Under the pieces are notes generated by a model that had not been told where the DNA came from, did not search any database, and saw only the letters and a program-made list of their open reading frames with translations. Of a stretch of DNA of 11,190 nt, positions 1-5,376 are shown one piece after another. How positions within the stretch are numbered: position 1 is the stretch's first letter; each line of letters starts with the position of its first letter. The stretch spans positions 1 to 11,190 of the forward strand of contig JAIWOA010000022.1 in assembly GCA_020217115.1 (NCBI GenBank), written 5' to 3'. The position numbers and the translations under genes are program-made. The stretch is from Calditerrivibrio sp. (lineage in GTDB: Bacteria; Chrysiogenota; Deferribacteres; Deferribacterales; Calditerrivibrionaceae).

Positions 1-5
1 TAAAA

Positions 6-34
6 ATTAAGGTTTATAACAAATTAACCTTAAT
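6..34. repeat. 9-bp perfect inverted repeat upstream of the permease gene
   Basis: The arms ATTAAGGTT (6-14) and AACCTTAAT (26-34) are exact reverse complements around an 11-nt spacer, so the arm centres lie 20 bp apart, close to two helical turns. No T-tract follows the right arm, which argues against a rho-independent terminator for a gene to the left and suits a dimeric regulator site better. The core word TAAGGTT recurs at 107-113. The repeat is seen directly; an operator role is inference. Confidence 0.4.
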
Positions 35-103
35 CATAATATTAATTTATATCCAAATCTATTTTTGTCAAGATTTTTTTATTAATATTTTTATTTTAAT
101 AAT

Positions 104-131
104 TTGTAAGGTTATTACGATCTTTTATGTT
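104..131 (+). promoter_or_regulatory. Weak candidate promoter for the permease gene
   Basis: TTGTAA (104-109) and TATGTT (126-131) are 16 bp apart, and each matches 4 of 6 consensus bases. The -35 hexamer overlaps a further TAAGGTT word (107-113). The rest of the 164-bp leader is extremely AT-rich, so chance matches are likely. I see no small gene or RNA in this leader. Confidence 0.2.
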
Positions 132-164
132 GATTTTTTTTTGTAAATATAGGAATTAATTTAT

Positions 165-1376
165 ATGTTTGATATTATTTTGACAATTCTTGTTTTGATT
201 GCAATAGCTTTTGGCCATATCCCTAAATTTAGGATGAACAGGACAACTATAGCCTTTGTAGGTGCATCGTGTTTTATTATATCTGGTGTTATAGACTATG
301 AAGAAGCTATTAAAGCGATAGATATGAATACTATAGTGTTGCTTTTTTCGATGATGGTTATAAATGCCAATTTTAGTGTATCTGGCTTTTTCGGTTTAGT
401 CTCTGCTAAAATTTTGAAATTTGCTGATACCCCTAAAAAACTACTTTTACTTATAATTTTTTTATCAGGCTATATGTCTGCTGTTTTATTAAATGATACT
501 GTTGTAATTATGTTTACACCAATAGTTTTATATATCGTTTTATCTGTCAATAGAAATCCTATTCCTTACCTGATAGGATTGGGACTTTCTGCTAATATAG
601 GTTCTGCCATGACCCCCATAGGAAATCCTCAGAATATTCTGATAGCTGGCTATTCAGGGTTGAAATTTTTGGGTTTTCTTAAACCTCTTTTCTTTGTCTC
701 TACAATTTCTATGTTTTTTATATATATTGTTTTATCAATACTCTATAAAAGAGAGATTACCAGTGTAAAGTTTGTATTGGAAAGAGATATTGAATATCGC
801 ATTTACAAGCCTCTTTTGATTAAATCTTTAGTGTCTGTGGTTATAATGATTTTTCTGTTTTTAATGGAGGTTGATCTGTCTTTTGCTGCTCTAATTGGTG
901 CATCCATATTGTTGGTTACCAGAAGAATAAAGCCAGAAAGAGTTTTTAGGGAGGTCGATTGGTCTTTACTTGTATTTTTTGCTTCTCTATTTATTATTAC
1001 CGGTTCTGTAGTTGTTTCTGGGATAGACAAAAAACTTTTTCTTATCTTTGAGAATACTATATTCCAGAATTTTTACTATTTTTCTTTTTTTGTTGCAGTT
1101 TTTAGCAATCTCGTATCAAATGTTCCTGCTGTCATGATAATGAGTCCTATTATAAAAATGGCTGAAAATTCCCAGATATATTGGATTGTAACTGCAATGT
1201 CTTCAACATTTGCTGGAAATCTTACTGTTATTGGTTCTGTTGCTAATATAATTGTTGTAGAAATTGCTAAGAGAAAGGGGGTAAATATAAGTTTCTTCGA
1301 ATTTTTTAAATCTGGATTTATTGTCACTGTAATAACTATTTTATTTGGTAGCGTGTGGTTAAGTTGGTTATTTTAA
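165..1376 (+). CDS. ArsB/NhaD-type anion or cation permease (ion transporter superfamily)
   Basis: This 403-residue integral inner-membrane protein has roughly ten to twelve hydrophobic segments and no cleavable signal peptide. Two re-entrant signatures of the ion transporter superfamily are visible. The first half has LNDTVVIMFTP (109-119) followed by N144 and GSAMTPIGNPQN (146-157 region). The second half has VSNVPAVM (about 317-324) and GNLTVIGSVANII (351-363). This duplicated pattern is typical of COG1055-like ArsB, NhaD and YbiR proteins, which move arsenite, sodium/protons or small anions; the substrate cannot be read from sequence. The length is normal for the family. The ATG is supported by AGGAA at 151-155, nine bases upstream. 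No arsenic genes (arsR, arsC) are adjacent, so I do not call it ArsB. No terminator separates it from the downstream kor-type operon, though that operon has its own promoter. Confidence 0.85.
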   Translation: MFDIILTILVLIAIAFGHIPKFRMNRTTIAFVGASCFIISGVIDYEEAIKAIDMNTIVLLFSMMVINANFSVSGFFGLVSAKILKFADTPKKLLLLIIFLSGYMSAVLLNDTVVIMFTPIVLYIVLSVNRNPIPYLIGLGLSANIGSAMTPIGNPQNILIAGYSGLKFLGFLKPLFFVSTISMFFIYIVLSILYKREITSVKFVLERDIEYRIYKPLLIKSLVSVVIMIFLFLMEVDLSFAALIGASILLVTRRIKPERVFREVDWSLLVFFASLFIITGSVVVSGIDKKLFLIFENTIFQNFYYFSFFVAVFSNLVSNVPAVMIMSPIIKMAENSQIYWIVTAMSSTFAGNLTVIGSVANIIVVEIAKRKGVNISFFEFFKSGFIVTVITILFGSVWLSWLF

Positions 1377-1423
1377 ATATAGTTTGTTTAGCTATACTTA
1401 AAATTAATATTGCAAAAAAAATC

Positions 1424-1458
1424 CTTGAAAATCTGATTTTTTTATACTATATTTCAAG
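1424..1458. repeat. Inverted repeat CTTGAAA / TTTCAAG framing the operon promoter
   Basis: CTTGAAA (1424-1430) contains the -35 hexamer. Its exact reverse complement TTTCAAG (1452-1458) overlaps the end of the -10 hexamer, and the arm centres are 28 bp apart. A second, outer pair is TTTGTTTA (1383-1390) with TAAACAAA (1465-1472). In sequence this AT-rich, short repeats can arise by chance. A regulator bound across both hexamers would occlude polymerase, but that is speculation. Confidence 0.3.
1425..1453 (+). promoter_or_regulatory. Sigma70-type promoter of the 2-oxoacid:ferredoxin oxidoreductase operon
   Basis: TTGAAA (1425-1430) and TATATT (1448-1453) are separated by exactly 17 bp, and each matches 5 of 6 consensus bases. 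Transcription would start near 1460 and give a leader of about 24 nt containing GGAGG (1474-1478), five bases before the ferredoxin ATG. The spacing and position make this one of the best promoters in the window. Confidence 0.6.
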
Positions 1459-1483
1459 TTATATTAAACAAATGGAGGATTAG

Positions 1484-1693
1484 ATGCCAAAAGTTTTAAT
1501 AAATACCGATAGGTGTAAGGGGTGTGGCATCTGTATTACAGTTTGCCCAAAAAAGATTCTTCGTTTTTCTGGTAAGTTCAATTCTTATGGATACAACTAT
1601 GTTGAATGCATTGACGAAAACCTCTGTATTCTTTGTAAAAGCTGTGCATTGATGTGTCCAGATGTTATTTTTACTCTCAAAAAAGATGAATAA
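1484..1693 (+). CDS. korD: 2-oxoacid:ferredoxin oxidoreductase, delta (ferredoxin-like) subunit
   Basis: This 69-residue protein binds two [4Fe-4S] clusters and passes electrons from the catalytic subunits to free ferredoxin in the cytoplasm. Two classical cluster motifs are visible: C11-x2-C14-x2-C17-x3-C21-P and C48-x2-C51-x2-C54-x3-C58-P. An additional cysteine, C42, lies outside them. The length is typical for KorD, VorD or PorD delta subunits. The ATG has GGAGG (1474-1478) five bases upstream, and the gene opens the operon behind the promoter at 1425-1453. Its stop codon TAA (1691-1693) overlaps the ribosome binding site AAGGAG of the next gene, so translation is probably coupled. The order delta-alpha-beta-gamma places it as part of a four-subunit enzyme rather than a free ferredoxin. 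The symbol follows the 2-oxoglutarate enzyme, but the substrate class is uncertain. Confidence 0.88.
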   Translation: MPKVLINTDRCKGCGICITVCPKKILRFSGKFNSYGYNYVECIDENLCILCKSCALMCPDVIFTLKKDE

Positions 1694-1702
1694 GGAGCTT
1701 TT

Positions 1703-2752
1703 ATGTCCGAAAAAGTTTTAATAAAAGGTAATGAGGCTATTGCTGAAGCTGCTGTAAGAGCTGGAGTAAAGGGATACTTTGGTTACCCCATTACACCACA
1801 AAATGAAGTGACTGCTTATATGTCAAAAAGGATGCCTGAGCTCGGTAGAGCTTTTGTTCAGGCGGAGAGTGAAATAGCAGCTATAAACATGGTTTATGGT
1901 GCAGCATCCACAGGTGAACTTGCGATGACGACATCTTCAAGCCCAGGTATTGCTTTAATGCAGGAAGGGATATCGTATATGTGTGGTGCAGAAGTCCCTG
2001 CAGTTATAGTTAATATTTCAAGGGGAGGGCCTGGACTTGGGAATATAGGTCCCAGTCAGAGTGATTACAATCAGTCTACAAGGGGTGGTGGTAATGGAGA
2101 TTACTTTTTAATTGTATATGCTCCAAGTAACCTTCAAGAGGCTGTAGATATAACATACAAGGCATTTGAAATGTCCCAAAAATACAGAAACCCTGTGCTA
2201 ATACTGGGTGATGGTGCTATTGGTCAAATGGCTGAAACTGTAATCTTACCTGAGTTTAAAGAATATTCGTCTAAAGATCATTGGTGGGAGCTCAATGGTT
2301 GCAAAGGTAGAGATAGCAGATCTGTAAAATCTTTAAGACTTGCTGAAGGAACATTAAAGACTCATTGTCTTCATTTAAAAGAGAAATTTGAAATGGTGAA
2401 AAAGAATGAAGTTGAGTATGAGCTAACAGGTAATGATTACGATATTCTGGTGGTGGCCTTTGGTACCTCTGCAAGGGTTGCAAAAAGTTCTATAAAAGAA
2501 GCAAAAAAGAATGGAATTAGGGTTGAGCTTTTTAGACCAATTTTGATATGGCCATACCCTTACATTCAGCTGGCTGAAGCAGCTAAAAAAGCAAAGAAGA
2601 TCCTTGTAGTTGAAATGAATAATGGGCAGATGCTTTTTGATGTCATATATGCTGTAAAAGATGAAAGTAGGGTTGAGTTTCTCGGGAAACCTGGAGGAGA
2701 AGTTGTAGATCCTGATGAAATTTATGAAAAAATTATTTCAATAAGAGGGTAG
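1703..2752 (+). CDS. korA: 2-oxoacid:ferredoxin oxidoreductase, alpha subunit (KorA/VorB-like)
   Basis: This 349-residue catalytic subunit carries the pyrimidine-binding half of the thiamine pyrophosphate site. With the beta subunit it oxidatively decarboxylates a 2-oxoacid to acyl-CoA, CO2 and reduced ferredoxin. Visible motifs are GYPITPQNEV (27-36), the QAESE segment with the cofactor-activating glutamate region (53-57), TSSSPG (77-82) and RGGPGLGN (107-114). The C-terminal domain II has LFRPILIWPYP (276-286) and VEMNNGQM (303-310). The segment GPSQSDY (116-122) followed by RGGG resembles proteins annotated as VorB (branched-chain 2-oxoacid) in Geobacter-type bacteria. 2-Oxoglutarate is the other main candidate. 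AAGGAG (1692-1697) lies five bases before the ATG. The stop at 2750-2752 overlaps the spacer of the beta gene. The length is normal and no lesions are seen. Confidence 0.9.
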   Translation: MSEKVLIKGNEAIAEAAVRAGVKGYFGYPITPQNEVTAYMSKRMPELGRAFVQAESEIAAINMVYGAASTGELAMTTSSSPGIALMQEGISYMCGAEVPAVIVNISRGGPGLGNIGPSQSDYNQSTRGGGNGDYFLIVYAPSNLQEAVDITYKAFEMSQKYRNPVLILGDGAIGQMAETVILPEFKEYSSKDHWWELNGCKGRDSRSVKSLRLAEGTLKTHCLHLKEKFEMVKKNEVEYELTGNDYDILVVAFGTSARVAKSSIKEAKKNGIRVELFRPILIWPYPYIQLAEAAKKAKKILVVEMNNGQMLFDVIYAVKDESRVEFLGKPGGEVVDPDEIYEKIISIRG

Positions 2753-2755
2753 AGT

Positions 2756-3502
2756 ATGAAAACTGTTTATGAAAAACCCCATAGCTTGACAGACAATAAA
2801 ACTATATACTGTCCCGGTTGTAATCATGGATTTGTACACAGATTGGTTGCAGAGGCGATAGATTCCCTTGATCTAAGGGAGAAAACAGTGGCAGTTGCTC
2901 CTGTGGGTTGTGCTGTATTACTTTACGATTATTTTAATTTTGATGTTGTTGAGGCTCCACACGGTAGAGCTCCGGCACTTGCTACAGGTATAAAAAGGGT
3001 TAGACCAGATTTAAATGTTTTTACTTATCAGGGAGATGGAGATCTGGCATCCATAGGTATGGCAGAAATCATACATGCTGCTAACAGAGGAGAAAATATA
3101 GTTGTTGTATTTGTAAACAATGCAAATTATGGTATGACTGGAGGGCAAATGGCTCCAACAACACTACCTGGTCAGAAAACCACTACAACACCCTTTGGTA
3201 GGGATACAAAACATGATGGTTTCCCCTTTAGAATGGCTGAATTAATAGGGAGCCTTCCTGCAGTAGCTTATTCTGCCAGAGTAAAAGCAACATCTCCCAA
3301 GCATGTTCTTGCAGCAGGTAAAGCAATAAAAAAAGGATTTCAAAATCAGATAGATGAAAAAGGTTTCTCATTTATAGAAGTATTGTCAACATGCCCTACA
3401 AACTGGGGTATGGATCCTGTAAAAGCTTTAAAATGGGTAGATGATGCTATGGAAAGTTATTACCCTTTGGGCACATTTAAAGATATAGATGGAGGTAAAT
3501 AA
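2756..3502 (+). CDS. korB: 2-oxoacid:ferredoxin oxidoreductase, beta (TPP-binding) subunit
   Basis: This 248-residue subunit binds the diphosphate and Mg2+ of thiamine pyrophosphate. CPGCNHG (19-25) contains the cysteine pair C19/C22 found in subunits of this class. The TPP fold signature runs from GDGD (93-96) to NN (121-122), then NYGMTGGQ (124-131). [11 protein letters not shown] (211-221) near the C-terminus is the conserved segment of Kor- and Vor-type beta subunits. The gene starts three bases after the alpha stop codon, with an AGAGGG site at 2744-2749, and its TAA overlaps the gamma ATG by one base (TAATG at 3500-3504). Such packing indicates co-translation of stoichiometric subunits. 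I am confident of the enzyme family and less so of the substrate. Confidence 0.9.
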   Translation: MKTVYEKPHSLTDNKTIYCPGCNHGFVHRLVAEAIDSLDLREKTVAVAPVGCAVLLYDYFNFDVVEAPHGRAPALATGIKRVRPDLNVFTYQGDGDLASIGMAEIIHAANRGENIVVVFVNNANYGMTGGQMAPTTLPGQKTTTTPFGRDTKHDGFPFRMAELIGSLPAVAYSARVKATSPKHVLAAGKAIKKGFQNQIDEKGFSFIEVLSTCPTNWGMDPVKALKWVDDAMESYYPLGTFKDIDGGK

Positions 3503-4050
3503 TGCATTTTAATTGTATTATGGCTGGATTTGGTGGTCAGGGGATTTTGAGTGCGGGTATGATGCTTGCACATATGGCAGTTAGCCAAAATCTTAATGCT
3601 ACATGGTTTCCATCCTATGGTGCCGAACAAAGGGGTGGAACAGCAAACTGTATGGTGGTTGTTTCTGATGATGAGATAGGTTCTCCGGTAATTACGAAAC
3701 CAAGCTATGGATTTATAATGAATTACCCATCTCTGGTAAAATTTCAACCACGTTTCAGGGTAAATGCAGGTGTTATACTTGATACTTCTCTGATCCCATT
3801 AAGTTATATAAATAGAAATGACCTGAAGTTTTATTCCATAAATGCTACAGAGTTGGCTGAGTCTATTGGTAATGTTAAGGTTGCTAACGTTATAATGATA
3901 GGTGCTTTGCTAAAGATATCTTCACTGTTTGATATTATGGTTGCTGAAAGTGCTTTAAAATACGCTATTTCAGAAAAGTATCACCATTTGTTAGATATAA
4001 ACAGAAAGGCCCTTGAGATAGGGTTTGAAAAAATTTCACCTTTAAATTAG
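3502..4050 (+). CDS. korC: 2-oxoacid:ferredoxin oxidoreductase, gamma subunit
   Basis: This 182-residue protein is the gamma subunit, homologous to domain III of single-chain pyruvate:ferredoxin oxidoreductase, which helps form the CoA-binding region. Family landmarks are the N-terminal GFGGQG turn (9-14) and PSYGAEQRGGTANC (37-50). The ATG overlaps the last base of the beta stop codon, and GGAGG (3491-3495) lies six bases upstream. This completes a delta-alpha-beta-gamma set. The operon ends here: a rho-independent terminator sits 30 bp after the stop codon. The length is normal and all key segments are present. Such enzymes feed 2-oxoglutarate or branched-chain 2-oxoacids into CoA thioesters in anaerobes, and the reverse reaction fixes CO2 in the reductive TCA cycle. 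Confidence 0.88.
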   Translation: MHFNCIMAGFGGQGILSAGMMLAHMAVSQNLNATWFPSYGAEQRGGTANCMVVVSDDEIGSPVITKPSYGFIMNYPSLVKFQPRFRVNAGVILDTSLIPLSYINRNDLKFYSINATELAESIGNVKVANVIMIGALLKISSLFDIMVAESALKYAISEKYHHLLDINRKALEIGFEKISPLN

Positions 4051-4079
4051 TTGACATTTTTTCTATTTAAATTTAGATG

Positions 4080-4113
4080 TTGGGGGTGGATTTTTCCTCC
4101 CCTAATTTTTTTT
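4080..4113 (+). terminator. Rho-independent terminator after the oxidoreductase operon
   Basis: The arms TTGGGGGTGG (4080-4089) and CCTCCCCTAA (4096-4105) pair with one G-T wobble and one T-T mismatch around a six-base ATTTTT loop. An uninterrupted run of eight T follows (4106-4113). GC-rich stems are rare in this AT-rich sequence, so this is a strong call on the plus strand. Confidence 0.85.
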
Positions 4114-4123
4114 GTGGTGATAT

Positions 4124-4399
4124 ATGGTTAAAAGATTATTCATTACGGTAAAAGGTAGAGTTCAAGGAGTTGGATTCAGGGCGTATACAGTTAATTCTGC
4201 CCTTAAGTATGGTATAACTGGTTATTGTGCCAACCTTGAGAATGGTTGTGTATTTATTGATGCTCAAGGGGAAGAGCACAACATCAATATGTTTTTATCA
4301 GATGTAAAAAAAGGGCCAAAATTTTCAATTGTAGATGATGTTATATTGGAGAGTCAGGAGACTCTGGCTGATTATTCCGATTTTAATATAAGATATTAG
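4124..4399 (+). CDS. acyP: Acylphosphatase
   Basis: This 91-residue cytoplasmic enzyme hydrolyses carboxyl-phosphate bonds in acyl phosphates such as acetyl phosphate. The signature GRVQGVGFR (11-19) carries the substrate-binding arginine R19. The second signature around GYCANLENG (33-41) supplies the catalytic asparagine N37, with CAN in place of the commoner VRN. The length is exactly that of the family, which excludes a HypF N-terminal fragment. The ATG at 4124 is fixed by an in-frame TGA just upstream (4118-4120). The ribosome binding site is GGTGAT (4116-4121), which pairs with the 3' part of the anti-SD. The gene lies right after a terminator with only 10 bp between the T-run and the start codon, so it depends on read-through or on a promoter in the terminator region. 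Its TAG stop overlaps the AGGAGG of the following permease gene. Confidence 0.93.
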   Translation: MVKRLFITVKGRVQGVGFRAYTVNSALKYGITGYCANLENGCVFIDAQGEEHNINMFLSDVKKGPKFSIVDDVILESQETLADYSDFNIRY

Positions 4400-4403
4400 G
4401 AGG
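4398..4403 (+). promoter_or_regulatory. Perfect Shine-Dalgarno AGGAGG pointing at an ATA start
   Basis: AGGAGG overlaps the acylphosphatase stop codon. Five T bases follow, and then ATA (4409-4411), the position where an ATG is expected. The frame opened there encodes the N-terminus of an AEC permease and contains no ATG, GTG or TTG in a useful position before 4565. The site therefore decides that translation was, or is, meant to start at 4409. Confidence 0.65.
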
Positions 4404-4569
4404 TTTTTATAGAAAAATTCATATATACTATAGGGTTAGCAACCTATATCGGTTTAAAAATCCTACCATTATACGTTAACGTATTACTTGGTTTTATTTC
4501 ATCAAGGTTTCTTAACGTTCGTAAAGATTCAATAGCTGCTATACTTATATATATTATAGGGCCAGTGGT

Positions 4570-4576
4570 TTTTTTA
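4570..4576 (+). other. Slippery heptamer T TTT TTA at the frame switch
   Basis: In the frame opened at 4409 the codons are GTT TTT TTA CGG, so the last seven bases of GTT-TTT-TTA form X XXY YYZ in the correct zero frame. This is the same heptamer used for -1 frameshifting in HIV-1 gag-pol. Slippage here moves directly into the frame that encodes the rest of the permease. The motif could also simply reflect loss of one T from T8. Confidence 0.5.
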
Positions 4577-4602
4577 CGGCATCATATAGGGTAAATATCG
4601 AT

Positions 4603-4637
4603 AAAAGTATTATTTTTGCGCCAATAATAATACTTTT
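4603..4637 (+). repeat. Strong intragenic hairpin in the AEC permease gene
   Basis: AAAAGTATTATT (4603-4614) and AATAATACTTTT (4626-4637) are perfect 12-base reverse complements. After a T-T mismatch the stem continues with three more pairs (4616-4618 with 4622-4624), closing a three-base CGC loop. The right arm ends in CTTTTT. It lies 26 nt after the slippery heptamer, farther than the usual 5-9 nt for a frameshift stimulator. Confidence 0.5.
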
Positions 4638-5376
4638 TATAGGTTTTATTCTCGCAGTATCAACATATATAATTGGTAGTAAATATTTTAAAGATAGTAC
4701 TTTAAATATACTTTCCTTTTCTGCTGGAACTGGCAATACAGGGTATTTTGGGATACCTCTTGCTTTTATGCTTTTTGATGAAAGACTTGCAAATATGTAT
4801 GTATTTGCTGTTCTCGGATCTCTGTTATATGAGAGTACGATAGGTTTTTTTATTATAGCCAAAGGGAGTTATACTGTCAAAGACAGTATCGTAAGGGTTT
4901 TAAAACTTCCGGCAGTTTATGCAATGTTTATTGGATTAATTTTTAATATCGCAGGGATAAAAATTCCGAAGGATTTGTTAAATTATCTTGATTATTTCAA
5001 AGGTGCTTATGCAATAATTGGAATGATGATGATTGGTATGAGTTTGTCTGGTGTTACAAGGGTGATGTTTGACAAATTATTTATTTTTATAGCATTGGTT
5101 ATTAAATTTATAATTTTCCCTTTAATAGTAATTCTTTTTATAGCTCTTGACAGATTGTATTTAAAAATATTTAGTAATGATATTCATAAGTTACTGTTTC
5201 TTTTTTCCATCCTCCCGATGGCTGGAAATGTGGTTGCCATAGATTCACTTTTGAAATCAAATCCAGAAAAGGCTGCAATAGCTGTTATAATAAGTACAAT
5301 AATATCAATAGGTACAATACCGATAATGGTAGCTTATTTTATGCCTTAGATACCGATTAATTTGCTACAATTTCCT

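Larger units (their letters stand above)
4409..5349 (+). pseudogene. AEC-family (auxin efflux carrier-like) permease, ATA start and -1 frameshift
   Basis: Joining two frames gives about 313 residues, the normal length of AEC (PF03547) transporters, which have about ten membrane helices in the inner membrane and export organic acids or similar solutes. The first frame (4409-4573) gives the N-terminus up to IIGPVVF. It then hits TAA at 4592-4594 after 61 codons. The other frame is open from 4525 and continues as TASYRVNIDKS through the family motif GNTGYFGIP (codons around 4732-4758) and the C-terminal PMAGNVVAIDSLL segment to TAG at 5347-5349. The switch falls on T7 at 4569-4575, where one extra T would restore the frame. 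The initiator is ATA. The rest is undamaged, so this may be a recent lesion, a sequencing slip, or regulated frameshifting. If only canonical starts are allowed, just 4768-5349 (193 residues) remains, with no ribosome binding site. Confidence 0.8.

Noticed and set aside
803..1327. Two minus-strand open frames (803-1030, 1076-1327) inside the permease gene
   Set aside because: They lie opposite a protein with clear transporter motifs, have no ribosome binding site or recognisable domain, and reflect codon bias on the other strand.
1378..1396. Possible terminator after the first permease gene (TATAG / CTATA hairpin)
   Set aside because: The stem is only five AT-rich pairs and no T-run follows.
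2292..3747. Minus-strand open frames at 2292-2483 and 3460-3747 within the oxidoreductase genes
   Set aside because: They are antisense to strongly conserved subunits, with unnatural composition and no start signals.
4554..4862. Minus-strand open frame opposite the AEC permease gene
   Set aside because: The plus strand encodes the conserved AEC segment here, so the antisense frame is a shadow.
4768..5349. A standalone 193-residue protein starting at ATG 4768
   Set aside because: It has no Shine-Dalgarno and would begin in mid-protein after the GNTGYFGIP motif of the AEC family; the family-like sequence continues upstream in the same frame.
5350..5376. Search for a terminator between the convergent AEC and GGDEF genes
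   Set aside because: The 27-bp gap shows no stem-loop with a T-tract on either strand; termination must be rho-dependent or lie within coding sequence.
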